From contig SMSO01000032.1 in the NCBI GenBank assembly GCA_004764695.1, positions 3,702,983 to 3,766,982 of the forward strand: a stretch of DNA of 64,000 bases. Reading direction: 5' to 3'. Shown here piece after piece: positions 20,593 to 30,951 of this stretch (position 1 is the stretch's first letter; every line of letters starts with the position of its first letter). The DNA comes from Schizochytrium sp. TIO01 (taxonomy: Eukaryota > Sar > Bigyra > Thraustochytrida > Thraustochytriidae). The notes below the pieces were generated by a model that saw only the letters and a program-made list of their open reading frames with translations, had not been told where the DNA came from and searched no databases. The position numbers and the translations under genes are program-made.

Positions 20593-20739
20593 ATGGCGCC
20601 CCAACGACACATTGTTCGACCTGCCTTAATTTTGATTCTTAGCTTACTGACCATCTGGGAGGTCGCCGATCGCACCGTTGCGCACTCGCCATGCTGGACA
20701 TCGGGATTGGACAGAGGGTGCCGCGCGACAAGGTACTAG
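20593..20739 (+). CDS. Possible small secreted peptide or first exon (48 aa)
   Basis: ATG at 20593 in a good context (AAAATGGCG). It encodes a basic N-terminus, a hydrophobic core (ALILILSLLTIW) and a short Cys-containing tail, which is a classical signal-peptide pattern. The codons are GC-rich in an A/T-rich surrounding. The sequence GACAAG/GTACTA just before the TAG resembles a 5' splice site, so this may be exon 1 of a secreted protein whose later exons I could not find. Low confidence. Confidence 0.22.
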   Translation: MAPQRHIVRPALILILSLLTIWEVADRTVAHSPCWTSGLDRGCRATRY

Positions 20740-21336
20740 TCGAGCCTTGGTTGCCTTGCTCTTCTTTTATTATACCTGACAACCTATCTTCCAACAATAA
20801 ATCCTACATTAACCACTTATAAACTACTATTTAATATCGAGAACGCGGATAGTTTAGACTATCTACGTGCACACGGCGTCAAGATCTTGCTTGCGTGGTT
20901 GCGCAAGCCATAAATAAACAAAGTTTGTGTGTGAATGTATTGGAAGCGTTTTTGGCTCGCACGAACTTACGCGCTTGGGGCAAATGAATCAATTTTTTAC
21001 ATCTATGAACAGGAGGGTGGCACAAATCTAAAGAACCGGTCTTGCATTGAATACTGGCGTTGATGCGCTATACTAGGTAAAGAAAGTTACGATGTCTCTT
21101 ACCTCTGAGAATTTATTTCTTCTTTGTTAAAAGGAAGGAGACATCGGTATGATCATAAATAAAGCGTGAACATACACCAGGGATCATTTTAACTGAATGA
21201 AAGCATGATTAACCACAAGGGAATCTAACTTCGAGGAGGTCACAATGTACAAGAGACCGCTTCTTTATTCGGTCAAAGAGAAACTAGTTGACCTAAATAG
21301 TAAGCTTCTATAATAACATCACTGTTGATGGGTTCC

Positions 21337-23073
21337 TCAAAATGCTGCTGCAGATTTGGACCCAGACATGCCCTTCTTTGTGTCCGATCCATCCCCGTCA
21401 GAAGACACTGACTTTGACTTCTTGTTTTTCTTCTTGCCAGATTTCTTACCTGAACCAGATGTACCCAGAATTTTGTCAAGGTCTCCCAGCGCTCCGTACG
21501 ATTTCGTAGCTCGGACACGTTCCATAGTTTGATTAAGTCGAAACTTTCGTAGGCGCGCTTCTTGTTGGGCTTCAAGACGCTTACGAACGAGTTTTTGTTT
21601 CTGGGCTTCCATTCGTTTCGCCCGTTCTTCATTTGACTCAATCTTTTCGATGATTTGTAGCCTCTTGAACTCTGACATGCGTTTAAGACGCTCAATGTTC
21701 TCAAGTTTATCTTGCTTTCTGAGTTCCTCTTCTGTTTTCTTCAGCTGGTTTTCTTCTTCACGTTGTTTCTCAATTTCTTTCATCTTCTGTTCATGAGCTT
21801 TCATCCTATGCAAAATATCCTCAGCATTATTAGTAACGTTGTTTTTGCAATCCATAGCTGCTTTCCTTCGTCTTGCTTCAATTTCATCGCGCTGTTTCTT
21901 AAGTTCCTCAGCCTCAAGAGCAGCCTTTCGGTCGCGCTCCATTTTACGCTCCATTTCGATCTTTTGCTTGCGGGCATAATCAGATCGCTTTCTGGCCTCA
22001 TGACGCTCAGCCGCCGCCCTGGCACGCTGGAGTTTATCCTCTTGAACCTGGCGCAACCGCTCGGCCTCTCGGCGCTGCATTTCACGTTGCTTTGCAAGAA
22101 CTCTCTGACGCTTGGCATCTCCTTCCTGCATCTTTCGAAGGCGTGCCTGATTGCGCTCTTCTTGCTCCTCAAGAATAGCTTGCGTCTGCTGCTCGAACTC
22201 CTCCTTTTTTCGAATCTTTTCCTTTTCCTTCTCACGCACGTGGCGAAGACGCTCTTTCTCCTGTCGAGCAAACAGCTTCTTCATACGCTCTGCCTCGCGA
22301 AATGCAGCTCGCTCTGCTTCTACTCGCTTGCGTTCGTCTTCTTCTTCCTGGCGCTTCTTTGACAATTCGATCTCTCGTTTCTTCTCGATAGCCATTCGTC
22401 GGCGCTCATCGATCTCACGTTGTCGTAATTCTTGACGTCGTCGTGCATCATCTTCGCGCTTTTGTTTCTCAGCTGCCTGTCGCTGCATATTCAATTCATA
22501 CTCAACCATTTGCTTAATCTCCTCCTCCTGCTTGACCTTTAGTTTTTCTAGTCGCATACGCTCACGTTCAAGCTGTGCTTCGATTTCGGCACCTCCGGGA
22601 ATAGCAAAGTCCTGGTTCTTCTTGCCTTTGCCCTTCTTGCCCCCCTTTGCTTCGATTGCAAGCGCGCGCAGTGGTGATCGCGGGCTAAACATTCGCGCTG
22701 CAATTTCGGACTTTTCTTTTGCAGTAAGTGCGGCAGCGGCACTTTGCGCCGCTGCATCATCGCCTTTGGTCTCTTCAGAGTTGGACTCCTTCGGCGCGCA
22801 TTCAACCTTGAGGGAGTCCAAGAAAGCAATAATCTTGTTCCGCTCCAGTCGAACTTCATCGAGTTTCTGCTGCCGGCGGGTTTCGAAATGCTCCAGCTTG
22901 AGCTTGGCTACCTTTTTAGGGATCTTGCCGCCCTCAAGAAAGTCCGGAAGCCGCGCTGGGCGTAGCTCAACAGGGTCAATACCTTGCCGCAGACATGCCT
23001 CCAATGACCTCGGCGAATCGATGGGCTTCTCCGCTTCGAGGAAATTCTCTAAATTCACGCGCTCGCGCGACAT
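21337..23073 (-). CDS. CCDC177-like coiled-coil protein (probably ciliary)
   Basis: 578 residues from an ATG at 23073. The N-terminus contains SPRSLEACLRQGIDPVELRP followed by KLEHFETRRQQKLDEVRLERNKII. This corresponds to the conserved N-terminal block I recall for animal CCDC177 (SPRSLEAC..CG..PV.L, then Y/FE..R..KL...R.ER..I). The middle (about residues 150-520) is one long charged coiled coil rich in Arg/Glu/Lys/Gln. The C-terminus (from about 530) is a Ser/Lys-rich disordered tail (GSGKKSGKKKNKK). There are no membrane segments. Family members are associated with cilia and microtubules, so a flagellar role is likely but inferred. It is divergent from the PG-repeat coiled-coil gene at 24608, 1.5 kb away. 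Confidence 0.8.
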   Translation of the reverse strand: MSRERVNLENFLEAEKPIDSPRSLEACLRQGIDPVELRPARLPDFLEGGKIPKKVAKLKLEHFETRRQQKLDEVRLERNKIIAFLDSLKVECAPKESNSEETKGDDAAAQSAAAALTAKEKSEIAARMFSPRSPLRALAIEAKGGKKGKGKKNQDFAIPGGAEIEAQLERERMRLEKLKVKQEEEIKQMVEYELNMQRQAAEKQKREDDARRRQELRQREIDERRRMAIEKKREIELSKKRQEEEDERKRVEAERAAFREAERMKKLFARQEKERLRHVREKEKEKIRKKEEFEQQTQAILEEQEERNQARLRKMQEGDAKRQRVLAKQREMQRREAERLRQVQEDKLQRARAAAERHEARKRSDYARKQKIEMERKMERDRKAALEAEELKKQRDEIEARRRKAAMDCKNNVTNNAEDILHRMKAHEQKMKEIEKQREEENQLKKTEEELRKQDKLENIERLKRMSEFKRLQIIEKIESNEERAKRMEAQKQKLVRKRLEAQQEARLRKFRLNQTMERVRATKSYGALGDLDKILGTSGSGKKSGKKKNKKSKSVSSDGDGSDTKKGMSGSKSAAAF

Positions 23074-24607
23074 TGTGAACTCCAGATTAATTCAGCGTGA
23101 TCGCTCGCTGGTCCGTGCGACGTCAAACGCCAAGGCAGACAGACTGCTGCTCGGCGCCCGCCCGGCTCAAGGTCAGCTTTGCAAAAGCGGTTTGCACAGC
23201 ACAAACTTTCTGCCAAAGCCTTAAGAGTGTTGACTCCTGTGCCGCGCCCAGCGCCTCGCCTTCTCAGACGTCCTCTGCGTACCACGACACGAGAAGCTGC
23301 CTGCTGCCGGGTCAAAGGCTTGCCGACTCCAGCAAGCGCTGTGCGTAGAGCTGGTTCTGTTCCTCAGCCTCCTCTTCCGCAGGGCTTTGCTTGAGCTAAG
23401 TTCCCGCTCCTGCGATGTTCATAATCTCTCGCTTGTGTTTTGCGCTTATTTCAAGTCTTTCATGCTCCGCGCCAAAAAGGTGTGCGCGCAGACCCTTCTA
23501 CATTTAACGATACATGTGCGTACCTACAGTCCAATCGCTGGCGAAGAAGAGAGAAATGTGGCGTTCCACATACCGAACGGATCTATCTATCTATGTATCT
23601 ATCTATCTATCTATCTATGTATCTATCTATGTATATAAGCAAATGTATCCATGTTTTTGTTTTGTGCGGATAATTTTGCACGTGGAAGTATGTAAAAGAG
23701 CGCAGGCGCGATTTCGACATCGATGGCATTGAAGGTGCAGGCTGGACAGAAGTAAGGCTGGGAGGTTCTTGGCAAGCAATGGCCCTAGGAAGGTGGTCCA
23801 TTTGGTCCGAGAGGCATGAGTTCTAACATTCTATATTTTGTTTAATATTTTTTATTTATTTTTTTTAAAGAATGAAATGTAGAGAAACGTTTTAGCAAAA
23901 CGTTTTCATGAAAATATTTAAATAATAGTAATCATGATGGGTTTTCTAAAACAGTTTTAAGACAAGGTCTTGAAAAAGAACCTATAAGAATAAGTAGAAG
24001 CAAAAATGAACAAAACGGAATAGGTGCCTGGTCAATGCCATCAAAAATCAAAGAGCGCAACATCTATTAAACTTAAAGCTAGAGAGGTGGTAAGTGGCTG
24101 GCCTAGCTGGTATTTTAATGCACCTCATTTCTGCAGTGTTAAGACAGCCCAAAAAGGAGGAGGGAGAATGAACATCATACTCTGTGTTCAGGACCATCGC
24201 CTGTTTACGAGAGCATGCTTCTCCGTAAGAATGGAACAAAAAGAAAAAGATAAAGGAAAAAAAATAAAGAAAAAGGAACAGGAACAGGAAACACGTGCGC
24301 AGGTAGAATGCAGAATGGTTTGCACACATGCACATGCGTGTAGAACTCTTGCAACTCAAGTTAGCTACTGAGCCAAGCACTCACCTTGCAAGCTGAGGCG
24401 AGCGAAGTTGCTTCGAGGATCGAGAGCTCTGGCGACTGGCATATGGCAAGGCCCTCCATCTGCTCGTGTTGTGTGGCCGCTTAATCCCACGGAGACCAAC
24501 ACCCCTGTCAGCAGCAGCCGCGGGGCCAAGGAGAGCGTAGGCCACAGGCGTAAACATCAAAGCTCACTGATTAGCTGCAAATTGGAGGCATCGAGCTGCG
24601 ACACCCT
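23074..24607. other. Divergent promoter region between two coiled-coil genes
   Basis: 1.5 kb separating head-to-head genes. The first 330 bp are GC-rich with several open frames that look like a 5' UTR/CpG region. A degenerate TATC/TATG microsatellite lies at 23581-23636, followed by A/T-rich DNA at 23830-24000. No protein-like sequence is seen. Confidence 0.5.
23581..23636. repeat. ATCT/ATGT microsatellite
   Basis: About 14 tetranucleotide units of ATCT, interrupted at intervals by ATGT. It lies in the divergent promoter region between the two putative ciliary genes. Confidence 0.9.
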
Positions 24608-26332
24608 ATGGCTGAGCAAAAGGAAGCAGCGCTTGATGAAGGGAACGCTATGACAATGGACAAGAGCAATGCCCTGCAGGTACTACGCGCTGAGCTTGCA
24701 CGAGTCGACGATGAACTTGGAGAGGTACGCCGAAATGCAGCAACTAAAGGCCGCTCTCAGAAGGCAGCACGAGAAGAAAAAGATGGTTACGGTGAGGATT
24801 TTGAGGATGAGGAGGACGCCGGTGACGAAGCTTATGCAAATGATGAAGAATTCGACGAGGAAGAAAAACATGAGAACAAAGGCCTATTAGAGATCAATGA
24901 GACCACCAGAATCTCGAAACGTCAGGCCCCCAAGAGGACTAAATCACCAGCAAATAAACCAAGCAAGCCAGAAACTTCAGTGAATTCTGTAAAGTCGCGC
25001 ATTCTGCAAGGGCAACAAAGCTTGAGCTCCAAAGAAAGAACAAAGCTGAAAGGCATTGCAATGTCCATGTCTGCATCAGATATCCGTTCAATGGTAGAAA
25101 AGTCAACAATCGTGCGACAGGCCATGTTGAATATCGGAGTTCTCCTGGGTGATCTTGTCCCTGGCGGAAACGAGGCGCGATTCAAGAACGAGATGAGCGC
25201 AGAGTTAAAAAGGCAGCTGGAATTCAGACGTCAAGAAACTCTAGTTCAAGTACTTGCTGAGCGGCATCGCTTAGTAGAAAAGCTTGAGGGAAGCAAACAA
25301 AATCAGGAAGAAAAGCAGGCGCCACAGTCTCCTGTCCAACTTTTTGGGCCAAAAGGCAACACAATTAGCATTCTCAGTCAAGCGGAGCAGCGTGAGATTT
25401 TTGAAAAGAAACTTGAGGAGAGACGTGTGAAAGATGCAGAGCGGGACGCTAAAGCTGCGAAACTGCGCCAATGGCACCACGAACTTGAAACCAAGGCCCA
25501 CGAGCACCAAAGGAAGCTACATGAAGATGTGAAGGTTCATCTTGAGCGGGCTTCTGCCCAAAAAGACAAGACGAAGGATAAAACACAAAAACAAATTAGA
25601 GAGCGAGAAGCTCGGCAGGCACGAAAAATGGAGATTTGCGAAGCCATAAAGAATAGGCGTCATCGTGCAATGGCGTTACGCTCAAAAGAAACTCAAGAGC
25701 GTCTACGGGTATTAGCCGAAACCAAGGACCCATTGAAAGCTGCAGCTGCCGGAAATGGAGGAAAACTAAGCCGTACTGCTACTCTTAAACTACAGGCTCT
25801 TCAAGAGCGTGATCAACACCGACGTGAAGTTCGTATTGCTTCGCAAAAACTCAGCAATTTGAAAAAGCGAGAGCTGCGTCTAGAGCAGCATGCTAAACAA
25901 GCAAGGCTCACAGGTATCAAGGAAAAGATGGGCGAGGAAGCCCAAAGAGCCCGGGAACGTAGAGCCGCAACTGAGGTTGATCGCATGCTTAAGATGGAAA
26001 GACTTCAACGACAGCAAGATCATGAAAAGGCGCAAGCGCAGCTTCGTATAAATCGAAAAGTTGCTTTCGCCGAGAGCTTAGACCAGATGCAAGCGGAATT
26101 GACCCGAATGCGAGAGCAAGCTCGACGAGATGATTTTGCTCGTGCCGTAGCACGCGATCAAGCTCACGTTAAAAGTATGCAAGTTCTACCTGGTCCTGGT
26201 GAGTACGATGTAGGCGGAACCTTGAATAGTGTCGGTGGCAAGATTGGCTTATTTGACATTGCTAAAGTCAAAGCTGCAGAAGAACGAGCGTCTGCCGCCT
26301 CACCCGGTCCTGGAGCCTACGAGGCGTTTTGA
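24608..26332 (+). CDS. Coiled-coil protein with C-terminal PG-rich (SHIPPO-like) repeats
   Basis: 574 residues from an ATG at 24608. An acidic N-terminal region (about residues 50-85, rich in Asp/Glu) leads into a Lys/Arg/Glu/Gln-rich coiled coil from about 185 to 520. The end carries two sperm-tail PG-rich repeat signatures, LPGPGEYDV at 527 and SPGPGAYEAF at 565-574. These repeats are typical of axonemal and microtubule-associated proteins such as the ODF3/SHIPPO family. The role is therefore likely structural in the flagellum. A second ATG at codon 15 (MTMDK) is an alternative start. There is no intron. The stop lies 768 bp from the stop of the convergent Ca2+/H+ antiporter gene. Confidence 0.8.
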   Translation: MAEQKEAALDEGNAMTMDKSNALQVLRAELARVDDELGEVRRNAATKGRSQKAAREEKDGYGEDFEDEEDAGDEAYANDEEFDEEEKHENKGLLEINETTRISKRQAPKRTKSPANKPSKPETSVNSVKSRILQGQQSLSSKERTKLKGIAMSMSASDIRSMVEKSTIVRQAMLNIGVLLGDLVPGGNEARFKNEMSAELKRQLEFRRQETLVQVLAERHRLVEKLEGSKQNQEEKQAPQSPVQLFGPKGNTISILSQAEQREIFEKKLEERRVKDAERDAKAAKLRQWHHELETKAHEHQRKLHEDVKVHLERASAQKDKTKDKTQKQIREREARQARKMEICEAIKNRRHRAMALRSKETQERLRVLAETKDPLKAAAAGNGGKLSRTATLKLQALQERDQHRREVRIASQKLSNLKKRELRLEQHAKQARLTGIKEKMGEEAQRARERRAATEVDRMLKMERLQRQQDHEKAQAQLRINRKVAFAESLDQMQAELTRMREQARRDDFARAVARDQAHVKSMQVLPGPGEYDVGGTLNSVGGKIGLFDIAKVKAAEERASAASPGPGAYEAF

Positions 26333-27100
26333 ATATTAAATCGGACACGATAACGTGAGAAGCTAAAGTAGGTGTAGCAGTGTTAATCCAAACGTCCTCA
26401 GATACTCATGGAAGGAGCAATTTGCAGTGCTTCTTTGAACAAGAGTCCCAGAAATGAAGCGGTTTCGATTAAAATGATTTTTTAAAAAGAGAACATAGTA
26501 GAAATAATGAAATGAGCAAAGCTTCAGATTGGTGCCCAAGAGACATTGATGCTTATGACGGAAAGTAGTAATTTCGAAACAAAAAATTAAAAAAAAAAAG
26601 AGAAAAGAAAAGTTACGTTTATGTATTATTGATGAGGGAAGTACCACTGGTAGGCTATTTTGATTTACCAGATATTACTCCTCAGCACTTCAAAACACAA
26701 TCTTAAAAACAAGTGAACAAAATAACTCATCTGACCCGAAGATAAGTGACCAACTTGAATCAATATGTAGGGCGCTTTCCATATTGAATGCGTAGCCTAT
26801 TTTGCATTTTGTTTTTGAATTGTATGTGAGAACAAGTTACTGAAAACTGAGAGTAGCACATGGTGAGATTGGCCACCAGAAACTTCGTGCTGTAAATAAA
26901 CAATCCTCTTATTGGCGCCCACATGCTTCTTGCCCTCGGTAATTAGTTGATTTAAGTATGACTTAGAGTTTGGGGATTCCTGTCTCTTCTGCTTGTGCCT
27001 TCGCTTCCGTCCCACAGAAAACAATCAATCAGCGCACCAAGTTCCACTAGTGTACGGGTGTCTAATCTATCATGTCGGAGGCGAAGGCTCTAAAGCTATT
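26333..27100. other. Convergent 3' spacer
   Basis: Non-coding A/T-rich spacer between the stops of the PG-repeat gene and the antiporter gene. It contains short A runs (26580-26620). No gene or clear regulatory motif is seen. Confidence 0.5.
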
Positions 27101-29077
27101 TTAGGCGAAACAACATGGTTCTCCGCAGACGCACTCCGGCTCGGGAGCAGGTACCGACGCAGGAGGCTCATTGCGGTAAAAGTACGCAACTGCAATGATA
27201 CAGTAGGAAATAATGAGCATGATACCCTCAAGCCATGTGCTTGTGCCTTGTCGTACAGTAGAGGTGACCACGAGTACACTGACGACAAGCACAATTGTCT
27301 CAAACGGATGAAAGTCAAGAGTGAGTGGCTTGTCCACAGCCCATCCAACGAGACACAATGCAGGTACTACACAAAGAGCAATTTGTACAGAAGAGCCGAG
27401 CGCGACACCAAGGGCAAGGTCCATTTTACCCTTGATGGCCACTGTGATAGCTGTAGCGTGCTCCGCAGCGTTACCAATAATCGGAAGAAGAATGAGACCA
27501 ATGAAGACCTCACTAAGGCCCCAGGAAACGGAAACATCCTCAATGGAATCGACAAGCAGCTCAGAGCAGATGGCAACAAGGAGGGTAGTAACACCGAGCA
27601 TGAAAATGGCCGCACGCAGAGTCATAGTGGCCTCTTCAGGATCCTGCTCATCATCGATATCAACCATGTGCGTGCTCATGGTTTCTCCGCTCTGGTGCAA
27701 GTCTAAGTACATTCGACGGCGAGAATCACTTCCTCCGGTGTTTGGGGACGGTGATGGCGGAGGATTGATGGAAATGCTTGGGCGTCGGGGTGCCGAAGTG
27801 TCTACTTGCAGATTTTGGCCATTGTAGTTCTCAGCAGGATCTCCTTGACTAGTACGACTCTGATTGTCTTCATAGTGCACCACAGCTGCTGCTTGCGAGG
27901 CGCTGTCATCATCAATGCCATCCTCAGCGGTGACATTCATAATGTGTGTATGTGTGTGCAATTGAAAGAGCAGAAGCATGCCATAGAGAAAGAAGAGCAT
28001 GAGGGCAGTTACGTGAGAAATGGTAGTAATACTTTCCACCTTGCATGGGACCTTGCAGTCTGAGGCAACCGTAGAGCTAAAGGCTGCTGGGATAGTGAGG
28101 CCAAGCACAGCCATGAGCAGGAGACTGCTGTCAATGGCAGCAATATGGGTGTTAAAGTGTTGCTCACTGTGATAAAATCCACCAAAGAGAAAACAACATC
28201 CGGTAACAAGGAGCTCGTTGCTAAGCACAGATCCGAGAAGCGATACCTGAACAACTCGAAGAAGGCCTTTGCGAATAGCAAAAATTGAAATAATCAGCTC
28301 TGTAGCATTTCCAAGTGTCGCGTTAAGTAAACCACCGATCGTATCGTTCGTGTATAGTGCTACCTCTTCAGTAAAATCTCCAAGAAGCTGGGCAAGAGGG
28401 AGAATTGCAAAAAAGTTGAACAAGAATACTGCTTGGTCACCCCATCCGAGCACAGAGGCGAGCACACCAAGAGGAATGCAGAGCAAACAAATGCAGACCT
28501 TGTTGCCAAGAATATACTCCCGGATGGCAAGGTAATCAGTCTCTACCGTCTTGTTGATGATGTATCCATGTTTTTGCAAAATTGACCCTGTTGCGCTAAG
28601 GTCAACGGTCCTCATGCTGCCATAATCATTCTGCAATCCTGCTGGCGGCGCAGAGTCCGGGTTAAGAAGGGGGATATCCTGGTTGAGATAGTCTGGGGTG
28701 ACACTGTCTTGTCCTGGCGTGTTATTGCCACCCAGCCTTTCGCGTCTCGCCCGAAGACGCACGTTCAAGAGTCCTTTAAATTTAAGTGCACCGGTGAGCC
28801 CAGCAGCAACTCTATTATCGCGGTCGCTGCGAGCCCCATTGTCGCTCACGTGCATAGTAGGGACACTGTACATGGAGATGCTCGAGTTTACGGGCACTAA
28901 AGACGGTCTCCGCTGTCTCTGACCGGGCGGCGCAATATAGGATCTAGATCTGGTGTTATTCTCCATTGTACGATATTTGCGTCCTGACCCACCCCCGTTA
29001 AGATTCCCAGTCCCGTTACTCTCTGTATCACTTGTGTTCTCAAAAGCAACGCTTCTCTTTGGCACGCCCTCTGACAT
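27101..29077 (-). CDS. CAX-type Ca2+/H+ antiporter
   Basis: 658 residues from an ATG at 29077. Both halves of the cation/Ca2+ exchanger fold are present with their signature acidic motifs: GGLLNATLGNATELIIS (GNATE at 256-260) and LPIIGNAAEHATA (535-543). About eleven hydrophobic segments are split by an acidic hydrophilic loop (residues 380-482) in the usual CAX position. The N-terminal 190 residues are hydrophilic and Ser/Arg-rich, reminiscent of the autoinhibitory tails known in CAX proteins. The C-terminus ends in a Cys-rich ECVCGEPCCFA that could be lipid-modified. It probably loads Ca2+ or Mn2+ into a vacuole using the proton gradient. Confidence 0.95.
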   Translation of the reverse strand: MSEGVPKRSVAFENTSDTESNGTGNLNGGGSGRKYRTMENNTRSRSYIAPPGQRQRRPSLVPVNSSISMYSVPTMHVSDNGARSDRDNRVAAGLTGALKFKGLLNVRLRARRERLGGNNTPGQDSVTPDYLNQDIPLLNPDSAPPAGLQNDYGSMRTVDLSATGSILQKHGYIINKTVETDYLAIREYILGNKVCICLLCIPLGVLASVLGWGDQAVFLFNFFAILPLAQLLGDFTEEVALYTNDTIGGLLNATLGNATELIISIFAIRKGLLRVVQVSLLGSVLSNELLVTGCCFLFGGFYHSEQHFNTHIAAIDSSLLLMAVLGLTIPAAFSSTVASDCKVPCKVESITTISHVTALMLFFLYGMLLLFQLHTHTHIMNVTAEDGIDDDSASQAAAVVHYEDNQSRTSQGDPAENYNGQNLQVDTSAPRRPSISINPPPSPSPNTGGSDSRRRMYLDLHQSGETMSTHMVDIDDEQDPEEATMTLRAAIFMLGVTTLLVAICSELLVDSIEDVSVSWGLSEVFIGLILLPIIGNAAEHATAITVAIKGKMDLALGVALGSSVQIALCVVPALCLVGWAVDKPLTLDFHPFETIVLVVSVLVVTSTVRQGTSTWLEGIMLIISYCIIAVAYFYRNEPPASVPAPEPECVCGEPCCFA

Positions 29078-30656
29078 AATTTAACTTATGCTTCCTTCTT
29101 CAGGTCGCCGAAACCTTCGCAGCTTGCGGTCTCTTCAATTCACACCCTCTGCCGTGAATGAAGAGTTTACGCTCTGATGTTGCCACTAGCGTTCCCACCA
29201 GCTAATCGAGCAACTAATCAGTCACTCACTTACGTAGCCAATCAATCAATTAACCGATCAATCTGCAATTGCTTGCAAGTCTAGCGCAAGCTTTCGGTCG
29301 TGCAGCGACAAGCGTTGTTCCAGTTGCAAATCTATTGCCTCTTATAAAATCAATCTTGTCAGTAGCATACCAACACTGGTACTAGTAGTCCACCTAAGTA
29401 AGTATTGTAATATGTGCGGTCTCGGAAGCGGACCTGAAACAAGCAATTAATTTCCAGGCACACGCAAGAAAAGAAAACAACTACTTCTCCTCCCAACAAA
29501 ACCTAATACCAGGCTGGTCAGCAAGCCAGCCTACAACCAAGCAACGCTGTTGAGGATCTACTTCAGAAGACCTCACAGCTGACCCAAGCACCGCTAATTG
29601 CGCTTTTTTGTTTCTAGCCAGTCAGTCAATTTGGTAAGTTTCACGAAGAAATTAAGAGTCTGGTAGCCTAACACGGATTAAAATGAATGACCCCAATTCC
29701 GCAATCGCAGCCACACCTGCAATGCACAACAGCTGCAAGGTTCAAAGGAGCAGCTAGTAAGAATAGCCAGCAAGTTAGGGCTCTGCAGCTTTTCGTGCTC
29801 TAGGTCCAAGCAATGCAGGCCTGATGTTGCCTCGATCTATTAAAGACCGTGGTCGCCTAAGACTCTGCTACTAGCGCCGATGGATTCCTGATAGATATCA
29901 GGATCAAAGCTCGCTTATCTTCTTGCCGCGCCGCGTGCAAGATCGAAGCCGGCCGGCACCCAGGCAGCCCAGCAAGCGAGATGACTCACGCAAGTTCTCG
30001 AGGTCTCAAGGTTCCTCGCTCGCCTTGTGCCAATCGCTTTCCTCGCAACAACTTGGCGACAGTTGAAGAGGGTTTATAAGAGAGATATAAAGGAGCTGAT
30101 TTGATTGATTGCTCCTCGATATCTCGCGACCGACGAGGGATCCTCGCCAGAAACTTTCGTCTCCGGGAAGTACCGGCAGTGGCTTTCTCAGCACTTCACA
30201 GGCCTTCTTGGCTCCTCGCTGCGCACGCGAGGCCCCAGCTTCGTGCTTTCTGGAGCGGAGTTCGCACCGCCTGAGCAGGTTTGCCTTCGCTGGCTCTGCA
30301 AAAGGGAAACAAAACAACGGGAAAATGAACGAACGAACGAATGAATGAATGAACCAACGAATGAACAAGCACAACAGCAGAGGATACCTACCAGCCAGCT
30401 CCACTCCACGTGCAAGCAACGGTGGTGCGCGAGCGGTTCTGATCCAAATTGCTGTTGATTCTCCCAAACCAAGCTCGTCTCAGCTTTTATCGCTGTTTGG
30501 ATGGGTGCTTGAATTGAGTTGGATGAATTGATTGATTCCTCGTGTTTTCATGTGCTGTTGTATTGCAATGATATGTACATTATAATTTAAGTTTAAAAGA
30601 AAAGAAAAAAGTTTTGTAAACGATAGCTTTAATCATCAATTGAGGGCACAGACAGA

Positions 30657-30951
30657 CAAACAAACAAACAAACAAACAAACAAACAAACAAACAAACAAA
30701 CAAACAAACAAACAAACAAACAAACAAACAAACAAACAAACAAACAAACAAACAAACAAACAAACAAACAAACAAACAAACAAACAAACAAACAAACAAA
30801 CAAACAAACAAACAAACAAACAAACAAACAAACAAACAAACAAACAAACAAACAAACAAACAAACAAACAAACAAACAAACAAACAAACAAACAAACAAA
30901 CAAACAAACAAACAAACAAACAAACAAACAAACAAACAAACAAACAAACAA
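30657..30951. repeat. Perfect (CAAA)n microsatellite, about 74 copies
   Basis: About 295 bp of uninterrupted CAAA tetranucleotide. Because the unit is 4 bp, every three units give the same four-residue cycle (QTNK on the plus strand, FVCL on the minus strand) without stops, so all the open frames there are artefacts. The length and perfection imply recent expansion and probable length polymorphism. Confidence 0.98.

Larger units (their letters stand above)
19025..21336. other. Spacer, 2.3 kb, with hairpins and a weak small ORF
   Basis: Mostly A/T-rich non-coding sequence. An open frame of about 109 codons at 19857-20186 begins with TTG and has no recognisable motif, so it is not called as a gene. 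Strong inverted repeats lie at 20332-20387. A 48-codon signal-peptide-like frame lies at 20593-20739. No transposon ends could be defined. Confidence 0.45.
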
